Assembly: GCA_016795155.1 (NCBI GenBank)
Contig: JAEUIE010000036.1
Coordinates: forward strand, 62,001 to 126,000
Length of the DNA stretch: 64,000 nucleotides
Direction: 5' to 3'
DNA from: Planctomycetia bacterium
Lineage (GTDB): Bacteria > Planctomycetota > Planctomycetia > Gemmatales > HRBIN36
This document shows, in pieces, positions 9,261 through 17,420 of the stretch; the first letter of the stretch is position 1, and each line of letters starts with the position of its first letter. A model generated the notes under the pieces. It saw only the letters and a program-made list of their open reading frames with translations. It had not been told where the DNA came from and did not search any database. A program made the position numbers and the translations under genes.

Positions 9261-9527
9261 ATGAAGTACTTATCCCTATTCATCGTAACACTTTGCATCA
9301 ACCTTGCACTCTGTCAGTCGAGTGTCAAGGCCGCAGGTTGACGGGATGGCCAATGTGAAACAGTTGTTTCACCCGAAGAAATGCAACAAAGACAACAAAA
9401 CAAGATGCTGTTCTTCGGTGGGATAGGGATCGCTATCGTAGGAGCTGGGTTGTATCAGTTCTTCAAAGACGCCTGGACAGCCAGTTCGAATACCAGCCGA
9501 CAACGGCAGCCGTGGGATTTGCCATAA
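9261..9527 (+). CDS. Small signal-peptide/membrane protein with in-frame TGA (selenoprotein candidate or nonsense mutant)
   Basis: From the ATG at 9261 the frame encodes a secretion-signal-like N-terminus (MKYLSLFIVTLCINLALC) and then AAG before a TGA at 9339-9341 (codon 27). The same frame continues without another stop to TAA at 9525, giving RDGQCETVVSPEEM, a Q-rich stretch, a transmembrane segment (MLFFGGIGIAIVGAGLY) and a polar tail ending WDLP. Reading through gives 88 residues, with TGA in the position of a Cys or selenocysteine and a Cys five residues later. Alternatively two fragments of 26 and 48 residues result, the second starting at ATG 9381. No family is recognised. A hairpin at 9355-9372 fits bacterial SECIS geometry. 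Plain nonsense mutation from TGC or TGG is equally possible. Confidence 0.45.
9355..9372 (+). promoter_or_regulatory. SECIS-like hairpin after in-frame TGA
   Basis: Perfect 7-bp stem GTGAAAC/GTTTCAC closing a four-base loop AGTT. Twenty bases separate the TGA (9339-9341) from the loop, and the loop has G at its second position followed by T. Those are features described for bacterial SECIS elements. The hairpin is seen directly; its function is inferred, and short perfect hairpins also arise by chance. Confidence 0.35.
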
Positions 9528-9551
9528 CCATCAGTATCAATCGAGCCGCCC

Positions 9552-9986
9552 ATGCTGATACGCCTGGTACCTCTGGATGAAGCAGATTCGCTGCCAACCA
9601 TTATTGTTGACAGGCCCGTCATTCTGATCGGTCGACATCCGGAATGCGATGTTCAGATTCGGTCATCGAAGGTATCTCGAAAACATTGCTGCGTCGCTGA
9701 AGTCGAAGTCGATGGCTCCTCGATGCTCTGTGTTCGCGATCTCGATAGCACCAACGGCACGCGTATCAACGGCAACCTGGTTCAGGAAGGCAGGCTGAAG
9801 GAAGACGATGAGCTGACGATTGGTGCTTTTCGTTTCAAAGTAACCATTCAGCCTTTGAGCATCAGGGTAGGTGATCCGCTCGTTTCATGTGATTACCCGA
9901 TCCCTATTCTTGAAGCACCGTTTGATCACATCCTCGACAGCCCATCGAATGAACTGGACCCCGAGGATGAAACCGTGCAGAAGTGA
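9552..9986 (+). CDS. FHA domain protein
   Basis: A 144-residue protein made of one forkhead-associated domain plus an acidic tail. FHA hallmarks are IGRHPECDVQI (about 27-37), SSKVSRKHC with the conserved Ser-Arg-Lys-His (about 39-47), and DLDSTNGTRING (about 64-75). FHA domains bind phosphothreonine peptides, so this is a likely reader of the several Ser/Thr kinases in the neighbourhood. It has no signal peptide or membrane segment. It ends seven bases from the stop of the convergent PQQ-propeller gene. Confidence 0.92.
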   Translation: MLIRLVPLDEADSLPTIIVDRPVILIGRHPECDVQIRSSKVSRKHCCVAEVEVDGSSMLCVRDLDSTNGTRINGNLVQEGRLKEDDELTIGAFRFKVTIQPLSIRVGDPLVSCDYPIPILEAPFDHILDSPSNELDPEDETVQK

Positions 9987-9993
9987 TGCACGT

Positions 9994-11271
9994 TTACTGC
10001 TTATTACCAATGCAATAAAGTTTCTCATATCCCCGCAGGTAGATTTTTCCATTCGCAATAACAGGCGATGCTGAAATCTGATCGCTCAGTTTGTTGACAC
10101 TCAGTGATTCAAATGTCTTCCCGGCTTTAGTTACTGTTACGGTGCCATCACGTGCGGTGCAGAAAATCTTTCCATCAGCAAACACCGGTGAGGCACGGTA
10201 ACGCGCAGAATGGATTCGCTGGTTGTAGTATTCTTTCCCTGTTTCTGCATCAATGCAGATCAACACGCCGTTTTCACGACAGAGGTAAACAAGGCCTTCG
10301 TGAATGAGCGGACTAGGCACATCGGGTGTTTCACGCGTACGTCGCCATTGTTCATAGGGGCTGCCTGGGCCTACATTTCCCTGAGCACCAGGCTTCAAAC
10401 CAACCACCGGACCATTTTTGGCGGTAGGCACCACAATGAGATCTTCGGAACAGGCAGGCGAAGCAACGAAACGAAGGTAGGGGTTGTATTTCTCCTTCGG
10501 ATTTAAGCCACCTAATCGCCAGATTTCTCTGCCATCCTTCAGATCATGAGCGGTGGTGTAATCGTTGCCATGAACCACCAGGTAGGCATTGTCCCCCTTG
10601 TTCCACATGACTGCCGATGCATAGGAATGTTCATTTTCAGTATGGCCATCACTGGGTCGTTGGACCTTCCAGACATCCTTGCCATCAGCTGCATTCAGGC
10701 AGATAACAAACTGCCCATCGGTGTGAATCAGTTGCCAATAGAGTTTGTCCTGATGGAGCACCGGTGTTGAACTGATGCCAAACTGAATGTTGAATTTCCC
10801 GTAGCGTTCCTGGGCATCGAATTGCCAGACAACATTCCCATTCATGTCGAAACAGGTGAACTCGCCAGTGCCAACAAAAACATAGATATGTTTGCCGTTG
10901 GTAGAAGGGGATGCCGAAACGGAATTACCCTCGTCACCTCGTGCTCGCGATCCCTTTTTGGTTGACACCGGTTTCTCCCAGATGGATTTGCCGGTGTCGG
11001 CATCAATGCAAAGCAGCGAAGAAGTTCGATCCTTGTTTTCACTCACGACATAGAGTTTGTTTTCCCAGAGAACCGGCGTGGCTCCACCCATTCCAGGCAA
11101 AGGAACAGACCAAAGCATATTCTCAGTGGCATTCCAGGAAGCAGGCACCTTGACAGCCTGGCTGATTCCGTTTCCTGCTGGACCACGCCATTGCGGCCAT
11201 TGATCAGTGCCTGCAACAGTACCTGTGATCGCTATCAGTCCTAACAACATAAACAGACGTAGAGAAACCAT
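9994..11271 (-). CDS. Secreted PQQ-like beta-propeller protein
   Basis: A 425-residue protein with a signal peptide (LFMLLGLIAITGTVAG) followed by QWPQWRGPAGNGIS, the typical opening of planctomycete PQQ-like propellers. Repeats of the form CIDADTGKSIWEK, CLNAADGKDVWKV and CIDAETGKEYYN mark successive blades (WD40-like/BamB-like). No cytochrome c motif and no dehydrogenase catalytic residues are evident, so it is more likely a structural or binding propeller than a quinoprotein dehydrogenase. A second protein of this type lies at 33739-35067. Confidence 0.87.
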   Translation of the reverse strand: MVSLRLFMLLGLIAITGTVAGTDQWPQWRGPAGNGISQAVKVPASWNATENMLWSVPLPGMGGATPVLWENKLYVVSENKDRTSSLLCIDADTGKSIWEKPVSTKKGSRARGDEGNSVSASPSTNGKHIYVFVGTGEFTCFDMNGNVVWQFDAQERYGKFNIQFGISSTPVLHQDKLYWQLIHTDGQFVICLNAADGKDVWKVQRPSDGHTENEHSYASAVMWNKGDNAYLVVHGNDYTTAHDLKDGREIWRLGGLNPKEKYNPYLRFVASPACSEDLIVVPTAKNGPVVGLKPGAQGNVGPGSPYEQWRRTRETPDVPSPLIHEGLVYLCRENGVLICIDAETGKEYYNQRIHSARYRASPVFADGKIFCTARDGTVTVTKAGKTFESLSVNKLSDQISASPVIANGKIYLRGYEKLYCIGNKQ

Positions 11272-11486
11272 AGTGCTCTCGGTGATGTGTCTTGAGGGTA
11301 GGATGTACCACGGATACCGGCGAGTAATTGCTAATTTATCGAAGCAGGTGACCTTACTTCAAGTTCTGATGTTATTTCTATCATTCAGCATTCATATTCA
11401 GAAATAAAACCCTCTTGAAATCTTTACTTGCCAACCGTCCTCGAAAGTGGTTTACTCTGGCATACTAATTTCGGAAGGTATCTTGC

Positions 11487-12782
11487 ATGCGACGCGTATT
11501 CTTGCCGTTAATAGCAGCACTCATCATTGGAACCATCGCCTATTCTGCCGGGGCTTTGCGACAGGAACCATCTGCCCCATCTGATACCGGTACCAGAACT
11601 CCCTGGACATCACTGAATTACAACAATTCCGATGAGACCTTTCGATTTGCGGTAGTCAGCGACCGCACGGGCGGACACCGTGCCGAGATATTCTCCAAAG
11701 CCGTGGCACAATTGAATTTGATGCAGCCTGAGTTTGTCTTATCGGTAGGTGATCTGATTGAAGGATACAGCACCGATCAGCAAGCCATCGCCGGCATGTG
11801 GAATGAATTTGACAGCTACATCAGCAAATTGCAGATGCCATTCTTTCATGTGCCAGGCAACCATGATGTACCTAATCTGCCCATGATCAAGCACTGGAAA
11901 TCCAAGTTTGGCAAAATCTACTATCACTTCGTCTACAAAAACGTGCTGTTTCTCTGCTTGAACACGGAAGATTTTCCAGAAGGACAAAAGCAGGCTACAC
12001 GCATTTCACCAGAGCAGACTGCGTATTTTGCCAAAGTACTGGAAGAGAACAAGAACGTGCGATGGACGATTGTCTGTATGCATAAGCCTGTCTGGAATGC
12101 GACGAATGCAGATGAGATTGGTTTCATTGCGTTTGAAAAACTACTCCAGGACAGGCCCTATACGATGTTTGCAGGCCACATTCACCATTACCAGAAAGTG
12201 GTCAGGCATGGACGCAATTATTATCAACTCGCGACGACCGGTGGTGGCAGCAAGCTGCGTGGCATTCAGTACGGTGAATTCGATCACATCACCTGGGTGA
12301 CCATGAAAAAAGATGGTCCGGTGCTCGCCAATGTGCTTCTCAATGGCATTCTGCCTGAAGACCTGAGTGCGATACAGCCTGTTGCTGAGGAAAAGGGAGC
12401 GCCGATTCGAGATCGTAGGGAACTCGTTGCAGCATCAGGCAAAGTGCTTCTGAACGGTCAGCCCATTGAAAATGCAGAAGTAGTCTATTACTACCAGGTT
12501 CCACCCGAAGAACAGGCCAAAGTCAAAGGGCAGAAGCAGATCAGGGCCAGCGATGCGGTCACCAATGCTCAGGGTGAATTTACGTTAAGTACTTACAAGC
12601 TGTACGATGGTGCGCCACGTGGAGAATACATCATCACTGTGTTGCCATTTAAATCCAGAACAGGTCTGCCGGTCAATGCACCTGAGATCCCTGCTATCTA
12701 TACCAAACCGGCGACGTCACCACTCAAAACCACCATCAAGGATGGGCGGAATGAAATAACTCTGGATTTAAAGGCGCCATAG
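11487..12782 (+). CDS. Secreted calcineurin-like metallophosphoesterase
   Basis: A 431-residue protein with an N-terminal signal segment (PLIAALIIGTIAYSAGAL). Metal-site motifs run in order: FAVVSDRTGG, GDLIEG, GNHD, a later CMHKPVW, and GHIHH. The first motif has DRT instead of the common DxH, a known variant of this subfamily. After the catalytic domain (about 50-290) comes a carboxypeptidase-regulatory-like beta-sandwich (about 310-430, GKVLLNGQPIENAEVVYY). The likely role is a periplasmic or surface phosphoesterase of unknown substrate. GGAAGG at 11473 supports the ATG at 11487. Confidence 0.88.
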   Translation: MRRVFLPLIAALIIGTIAYSAGALRQEPSAPSDTGTRTPWTSLNYNNSDETFRFAVVSDRTGGHRAEIFSKAVAQLNLMQPEFVLSVGDLIEGYSTDQQAIAGMWNEFDSYISKLQMPFFHVPGNHDVPNLPMIKHWKSKFGKIYYHFVYKNVLFLCLNTEDFPEGQKQATRISPEQTAYFAKVLEENKNVRWTIVCMHKPVWNATNADEIGFIAFEKLLQDRPYTMFAGHIHHYQKVVRHGRNYYQLATTGGGSKLRGIQYGEFDHITWVTMKKDGPVLANVLLNGILPEDLSAIQPVAEEKGAPIRDRRELVAASGKVLLNGQPIENAEVVYYYQVPPEEQAKVKGQKQIRASDAVTNAQGEFTLSTYKLYDGAPRGEYIITVLPFKSRTGLPVNAPEIPAIYTKPATSPLKTTIKDGRNEITLDLKAP

Positions 12783-12833
12783 AGACCTGTGCATCAGAAA
12801 AATTCGGTGGACACGATAAAATAAACTGCGTGC

Positions 12834-12862
12834 TTTCGCAGAGCGATCAACTTCTGTATAGT
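12834..12862 (+). promoter_or_regulatory. Candidate promoter of rhomboid-like gene
   Basis: A weak -35 (TTTCGC, 12834-12839) and a good -10 (TATAGT, 12857-12862) are separated by 17 bases. Transcription would start near 12869, so a TTG at 12870 would be nearly leaderless; this favours the ATG at 12900 as the start of the next gene. Confidence 0.4.
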
Positions 12863-12899
12863 GTAGCACTTGGAATTGTTCAGTCTGGTTTGTGTATTC

Positions 12900-13823
12900 A
12901 TGGGTTACCAGGATCGCGATTACTTTAGAGATGAACGTCGGCCCTTTCTGGATTTGATTCGTTCCTCCAGAACATGTTGGGTCATCATTGTCGTTGCAGC
13001 ACTCTTTTATCTGCTGATTGCCTTCAGCGCTGACAGTTCGCAGCCGGTAGATGAGTACCTTCAGCTTGATTCCCAGGCCATGGTGAGCCCCTGGCAATGG
13101 TATCGCCTGTTCACTGCCGGTTTTGTGGATGATCAACCCTGGCACCTGGCGATTACGCTACTGTTGATCTGGCTCATCGGTCATGATCTGGAAGTTCAGG
13201 CTGGTTCACGTGAATTCATCAGTTTTGCATTAGTTTGTCTCGTAATCAGCAACCTGACGTTGCTGATGGTTTCCTGGTACATCCATCCAGTAAGGCATTT
13301 GCCTGCCTTTGGACTGACGGGTTTCTGTGTCGGTCTGTGGACTTGGGCAACGTGGGCTTCGCCTTATCATACCGTCAACCTGGCATTTATTCATATCCCG
13401 CGTTGGATTCTGTTTCTGTTGCTGATACTGCTGGAAGCATTTTTCTTCATGCAGTTTCAACCTGTTGCCCTTCGCCTGGCAGCATTGGTTCCACCCATGC
13501 TGCTGGCACTCATCTATGCTCAGTTCGATTTGAAACTGACCGAGTGGTACCAGACATTTTCAAGTTCAGCCAGATCGTCGCGGAAAGCTGTTGCTCATTC
13601 GGAAACTCGGAATCTGCAGGAAAAGAGAAGAGTGTTAACACGCGAAATGCAGTCTGCCTCAGAACGTAACAACACTGGAAACATGAAAATCGATGAACAA
13701 TTGGAAGCCAAGCTGGATGCAGTTCTTGAAAAGGTCAGTCAAAGTGGCATGCAGAGCCTCTCGGATAATGAGAAAAAGATTCTAAAAGATGCCAGTGAAA
13801 TCATGAAGAAACGCAAAAATTAG
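12900..13823 (+). CDS. Rhomboid-family-like membrane protein lacking the catalytic serine
   Basis: The start chosen is ATG 12900 (MGYQDRDYFRDE); an in-frame TTG at 12870 would add ten residues. The protein has about six membrane segments with rhomboid-like landmarks: WYRLFTAGFVDD then WHLAITLLLIWLIGHDLE. Where active rhomboids have GxSG, this protein reads FGLTGF, so no nucleophilic serine is present. After the membrane domain comes a charged linker and a C-terminal module (EQLEAKLDAVLEK through SLSDNEKKILKDAS) like the DUF6576 tail of many rhomboids. It is probably a non-proteolytic pseudo-rhomboid that binds membrane proteins. Confidence 0.75.
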   Translation: MGYQDRDYFRDERRPFLDLIRSSRTCWVIIVVAALFYLLIAFSADSSQPVDEYLQLDSQAMVSPWQWYRLFTAGFVDDQPWHLAITLLLIWLIGHDLEVQAGSREFISFALVCLVISNLTLLMVSWYIHPVRHLPAFGLTGFCVGLWTWATWASPYHTVNLAFIHIPRWILFLLLILLEAFFFMQFQPVALRLAALVPPMLLALIYAQFDLKLTEWYQTFSSSARSSRKAVAHSETRNLQEKRRVLTREMQSASERNNTGNMKIDEQLEAKLDAVLEKVSQSGMQSLSDNEKKILKDASEIMKKRKN

Positions 13824-13846
13824 TTAAGTTTTCAAAGAGGAGTATC

Positions 13847-13897
13847 GGTGGCACAGACATTCCTTTCTGTGCGCACAAACAAGACGACTGTGCCACC
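13847..13897. repeat. Intergenic inverted repeat with 10-base arms
   Basis: GGTGGCACAG at 13847-13856 is perfectly complementary to CTGTGCCACC at 13888-13897, with 31 bases between. The element lies in the convergent gap between the rhomboid-like gene and pdhB. It lacks a T-run, so it is not a standard intrinsic terminator. The form resembles dispersed intergenic repeats, but only one copy is visible in this window. Confidence 0.6.
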
Positions 13898-13958
13898 TGA
13901 TAAAGCTATGATTTTGAGATATTTTCTTACTCACCATGAAGTTTAGAAAAATCGCAAC

Positions 13959-14939
13959 CTAGAATTCTACCGTCTTGCGAATGGCAGCAAGAATGCGCGG
14001 GACGCTGGGCAGATAACCTGATTCACGTGCAAAGAACGGATAGGGAATGTCGTAACCACAGACCCGTGCAATCGGCGCTTCCAGATGAAGCAATGCATGA
14101 TCGTTGATACGGGAAATAATCTCAGAACCAACGCCACAGCTTTGCGGCGCTTCATGCACAATAACACAGCGACCTGTCTTTTTGACAGAATTGATAATCG
14201 TCTCGGTATCCATCGGCACAATGGACAAGAGATCAATCACTTCAACGGAAACTTTCAATTCGGATGCTGCCTTGTCAGCCGCCTCCAGACTTTCCTGCAG
14301 CATGGCACCGTAGCTGATGAGGGTGATATCCTTGCCTTCGTGAACCAGCTGGGCCTGGCCAAAGGGAATCGCTTCAGCGCCTTCAGGCACTTCTTCGCGA
14401 ATCGCACGATAAACCCGTTTTGGTTCCAGGTACATGACAGGATCAGGATCGCGAATGGCACTCAGCAGTAGGCCATGTGCATTGCGTGGCCCGGAGGGGA
14501 ACACCACTTTCAGTCCAGGCGACTGAACATAGAGTGCTTCTTCGGAATCGTTATGATGTTCGAGTGCCCTGATACCGCCACCAATCGGAGCACGCATGAC
14601 CATGGGAACATGGTAATGTCCCCAGGATCGGGTGCGATAGCGGGCTGCATGGCAGTTGAGTTGATGAAAACCGTTGTGCATGAAGCCGGAGAACTGGATT
14701 TCTGCAATGGGCTTGAGGCCTCCCAATGCCATGCCCAGTGCACAACCCAGGATGCCTGCCTCGGAAACAGGTGTATCAATCACACGCTTGTTGCCGAAGC
14801 GATCAAGAAGTCCTTCGGTGACACGAAAAACTCCACCCACCTGGGCAACATCTTCACCCAGAATAACCACCTTGTCATCACGCTCCATTTCTTCGTGGAG
14901 TGCTTGATTCAGGGCTTTAACCATATTGATGACAGGCAT
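13959..14939 (-). CDS. pdhB: Pyruvate dehydrogenase E1 component, beta subunit
   Basis: A 326-residue beta chain of the alpha2beta2-type E1 of 2-oxo-acid dehydrogenase complexes. With the alpha chain it decarboxylates pyruvate using thiamine diphosphate and passes the acetyl group to lipoyl-E2. Signatures: MVKALNQALHEEMERDDKVVILGEDV at the N-terminus (quoted in parts), GGVFRVTEGL, DTPVSEAGILGCALGMALGG, and the transketolase C-domain ending CGYDIPYPF. The glutamate of VSEAG is the expected TPP-activating residue. It lies 109 bases downstream of pdhA on the same strand. Branched-chain substrate specificity cannot be ruled out, but the alpha subunit and the E2/E3 nearby favour pyruvate. Confidence 0.94.
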   Translation of the reverse strand: MPVINMVKALNQALHEEMERDDKVVILGEDVAQVGGVFRVTEGLLDRFGNKRVIDTPVSEAGILGCALGMALGGLKPIAEIQFSGFMHNGFHQLNCHAARYRTRSWGHYHVPMVMRAPIGGGIRALEHHNDSEEALYVQSPGLKVVFPSGPRNAHGLLLSAIRDPDPVMYLEPKRVYRAIREEVPEGAEAIPFGQAQLVHEGKDITLISYGAMLQESLEAADKAASELKVSVEVIDLLSIVPMDTETIINSVKKTGRCVIVHEAPQSCGVGSEIISRINDHALLHLEAPIARVCGYDIPYPFFARESGYLPSVPRILAAIRKTVEF

Positions 14940-15006
14940 GATGCAATTCCGTGTGGTATCTGACGCGTTGCGATTATTCGATCAATTTCAAGGGGATAAT
15001 GAACAG

Positions 15007-15032
15007 GCCGGTTGCTGATGACAGTAACCGGC
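15007..15032 (-). other. Intercistronic hairpin between pdhA and pdhB
   Basis: A 10-base stem with one mismatch (GCCGGTTGCT, 15007-15016, against AGTAACCGGC, 15023-15032) and a six-base loop. It lies between the pdhA stop and the pdhB start. No T-run follows, so an mRNA-stability or weak attenuation role is more likely than termination. Confidence 0.4.
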
Positions 15033-15048
15033 ATGGTATGGAAGTTTT

Positions 15049-16140
15049 CTAGTGGTGCAGAGCTGCAACTTCCTCGGCGAACTCGAGTGCATGTTCCTTT
15101 TGCGCGACCAGATCCGGTGTCATCTCACTGTAAACATGGTCGAACATTTCATAAGGATTGATGGCCTGGAACTCTGCTTCTGCTTCACGAACAGCTTCCT
15201 CAATTTCGACAGCAATTTCCTGTTCCAGCTTGGTCTGCCAGGCTTCTGACCAGAGTTTTTTCTTTTCCATGTAAGCCTTGAAACGGATCATGGGGTCGCG
15301 AGGCTTCCAGACTTCCACCTCTTTTTCACTGCGGTAGCGTTTGGGATCGTCAGCGGTGGTATGAGCTCCCAGGCGGTAAGTAACACTTTCAATCAGCGTG
15401 GGACCTTCACCCTTCCGTGCGCGATCGAGTGCTTCCTTGCAGGCAACATAAGTGGCCATGAAATCATTGCCATCGACCTGTATGCCGGGGAAGCCGTAGC
15501 CGACTGCTTTTTGGGCCAGTGTTTCCGAGGCACATTGCGTGGTGCGAGGGACCGAAATGGCCCAGCCGTTGTTGATACAAACGAAGATGACCGGCAACTT
15601 GAAGATGCCGGCCATGTTACAGGCTTCGTGGAAGTCGCCCTCGGAGGAGCCACCATCCCCAAAAAATGTCAGGACCACTCCGGGCTTGTTCTGAATCTGA
15701 TTAGCCCAGGCCAAACCAGCACCATGCAGCGTCTGGCTGCCAATAGCAATGGGGATTGGCAGAATTTTGACTTCAGGCGGGAAGACATTCGCTTCTTCCA
15801 TTCCCATGAAGTATTGCAAAATATTCTTGATCGGGGCACCGCGATAGAACAATGCAGCAGTTTCACGGAAAGCGGGAACGATCGAGTCATCTTTGCCAAG
15901 TGCATATCCGTAACCCAGGCAACCTTCTTGCCCTTTCACACCCGGGAATGTTCCCATACGGCCCTGAGCCTGCAACTTATACATGCGGTCATCCACCATG
16001 CGGGCTTTCAGCATGGTGCGATAGAGTTCTTTCAAATCCTGATCAGGAATTTTTGGATCGAGTGCCGGGTCAACATTCCCGTCTTGATCCATGATTTGCA
16101 AATGCTCTATGGTGAATTGCTTCAGAGCGGTGCGTGGCAT
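15049..16140 (-). CDS. pdhA: Pyruvate dehydrogenase E1 component, alpha subunit
   Basis: A 363-residue alpha chain. The TPP-binding motif runs from GDGGSSEGDFHEA to CINNGWAIS. The phosphorylation-loop equivalent is YRLGAHTTADDPKRYR. The N-terminus contains LYRTMLKARMVDDRMYKLQAQGR, typical of bacterial E1alpha. It is transcribed first, followed by pdhB. The upstream 370 bases hold a GTATAC dyad that could be an operator. It diverges from the plus-strand E2/E3 genes. Confidence 0.95.
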   Translation of the reverse strand: MPRTALKQFTIEHLQIMDQDGNVDPALDPKIPDQDLKELYRTMLKARMVDDRMYKLQAQGRMGTFPGVKGQEGCLGYGYALGKDDSIVPAFRETAALFYRGAPIKNILQYFMGMEEANVFPPEVKILPIPIAIGSQTLHGAGLAWANQIQNKPGVVLTFFGDGGSSEGDFHEACNMAGIFKLPVIFVCINNGWAISVPRTTQCASETLAQKAVGYGFPGIQVDGNDFMATYVACKEALDRARKGEGPTLIESVTYRLGAHTTADDPKRYRSEKEVEVWKPRDPMIRFKAYMEKKKLWSEAWQTKLEQEIAVEIEEAVREAEAEFQAINPYEMFDHVYSEMTPDLVAQKEHALEFAEEVAALHH

Positions 16141-16510
16141 AGGTTCACTGTTCCCTTCTCGACCCTGGGAGAGGTTCGGCTGTTACGCCATCTCTACAAT
16201 ATCTGACAGGTATACCTGCACTCATGTAAGTATACGTCAGACAGTATTCAAGAGACTACTTTTTATCTCACAGAAATGCTTTTTATCCTAACCAGCACAG
16301 AAGAGCAACTCTTGCCGGTACATTCTGTCGTCAATCCTAAAGCAGGTACTTGACAAGACTTCATGAATAATACGTGCTGTGTACGAAAAGTCCGCACGAC
16401 CGTAACTGGTTCTTAGCAGGTAGCCAGTCTAATTTCATGGTTATCCAGCAAGACTCTAGCCTGAGGAATGCCAATAAGTTACGATACTTCCATCAACCAT
16501 TGAGGTTCCC
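16141..16510. other. Divergent intergenic region of pdhA and zinc-ribbon gene
   Basis: This 370-base gap carries upstream sequence for pdhA (left) and for the zinc-ribbon protein (right). It contains the dyad at 16203-16240. A TTGACA lies near 16351 but has no correctly spaced -10. A GAGG precedes the ATG at 16511. No open frame or RNA gene is evident. Confidence 0.45.
16203..16240. promoter_or_regulatory. Candidate operator upstream of pdhA
   Basis: CAGGTATACCTG (16207-16218) is a perfect 12-base palindrome. A second GTATAC lies at 16230-16235, and the whole is bracketed by CTGAC (16203-16207) and GTCAG (16236-16240). Two palindromic half-turn sites 63 or more bases upstream of the pdhA ATG fit a dimeric repressor or activator site. 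No cognate regulator is identified. Confidence 0.35.
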
Positions 16511-17365
16511 ATGATTCGAGTCGCTTGCCCAAAATGTGCCAAACCCTTGGGATTACCAGATAATGCTTCGGGTAAAAAAGTGAAATGCCCCAAGTGCCAG
16601 CAGGTTTTCCAGGCGCCATTGTCGAGCACAGCGACTGTTGCAGTTGGAAAAACAGCTGCGGAGATTGATGAAGCGACGCCTTATCTCATTCAGGAAGATA
16701 AGCCTTCACCGGAGCAGATAAAAAAATCAGCACAGGGCGAAGCAGTCGATCAGATGGTGGTAGATGCCAATCGTGTCAGACATCGAAATAAAGCTTGGGA
16801 ACTGGTTGGGTTACCTGCTAAATTCATCAAACGAGCAGCGTTAAGTGCCTGTATTTTCTGGGTATTTTTGTATCTGTTTCTTACTATGGTGATTGTACTA
16901 GCCAACCACAACATGGAAGCAGCGGAAAAAACGGAAGGCTTCATAAATACCGGTGGAATTAAATCACTTCCGCGATATCTGTTCGTTCAGGACGTGATTC
17001 CCATGCTGACACCGCAGAGACTGCCTCCACTGCCATTCTGGGGCATTATCACTGGTGGGTTAGTCGTTGCGTTGCTGGTCTATGGCCTGCAGTTAGCAGG
17101 TGCAGAATCGATGAAGAAACTGGAAAACTATCGGCTTTCAATGTTCTCCATGATTGTCGGTACGCTTTCGCTAAACCTCTTTGGCATATGGGGACTACTG
17201 ACGTTATTGAACAAAGACGTTCAATACGAATTCAGGGTTTCCAAGCGTCGTTCGGAAGGTAAATCAGGTGAAGAGCTCTACGAAGAAGAATTCGATGAGG
17301 ACGATGAAGACGAGGAGGATGAAGAAGTTGAAGACGATGAAGAAGAGGAAGACGAAGAGGATTAA
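16511..17365 (+). CDS. MJ0042-type zinc-ribbon membrane protein with acidic tail
   Basis: A 284-residue protein. The N-terminus is a zinc ribbon: MIRVACPKCAKPL then KVKCPKCQQVF, two CPxC knuckles as in the MJ0042 family. Membrane segments follow at about 115-137 (ALSACIFWVFLYLFLTMVIV), 177-198 and 214-236. The last 40 residues are almost entirely Asp and Glu. The zinc ribbon plus membrane arrangement is common in planctomycetes; the function is unknown. GAGG precedes the ATG. No link to pyruvate dehydrogenase is visible beyond position. Confidence 0.7.
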   Translation: MIRVACPKCAKPLGLPDNASGKKVKCPKCQQVFQAPLSSTATVAVGKTAAEIDEATPYLIQEDKPSPEQIKKSAQGEAVDQMVVDANRVRHRNKAWELVGLPAKFIKRAALSACIFWVFLYLFLTMVIVLANHNMEAAEKTEGFINTGGIKSLPRYLFVQDVIPMLTPQRLPPLPFWGIITGGLVVALLVYGLQLAGAESMKKLENYRLSMFSMIVGTLSLNLFGIWGLLTLLNKDVQYEFRVSKRRSEGKSGEELYEEEFDEDDEDEEDEEVEDDEEEEDEED

Positions 17366-17393
17366 TGAGGCTCAATGTTCTTCAAGAAGTTAT

Positions 17394-17420
17394 TTGACTC
17401 GCGTCTGGTGAACATATAAT
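17394..17420 (+). promoter_or_regulatory. Sigma-70-like promoter of the TIGR03067 gene
   Basis: TTGACT (17394-17399) and a perfect TATAAT (17415-17420) are separated by 15 bases, slightly short of the optimum. This is the best promoter match in the window. A start near 17427 would give a leader of about 68 bases before the GTG at 17495. Confidence 0.6.

Larger units (their letters stand above)
9142..9551. other. 410-base gap holding the TGA-interrupted small gene
   Basis: No long open frame crosses this stretch. It contains the 9261-9527 reading frame described separately, which is open except for one TGA at 9339-9341. I see no clear sigma-70 promoter and no terminator. The FHA gene begins 24 bases after the TAA at 9525-9527. 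Confidence 0.5.

Noticed and set aside
10842-11153. Antisense frames across the PQQ propeller gene
   Set aside because: The blade motifs of the propeller run through the region; the other frames have no features.
15361-16206. 281-codon open frame on the plus strand
   Set aside because: It lies antisense to pdhA, whose TPP-binding motifs are unambiguous, and its translation has no recognisable domain or ribosome-binding site.
16351-16380. TTGACA as a promoter -35 upstream of the zinc-ribbon gene
   Set aside because: The only TAATAC-like -10 is 12 bases away and no better one lies at 16-18 bases.
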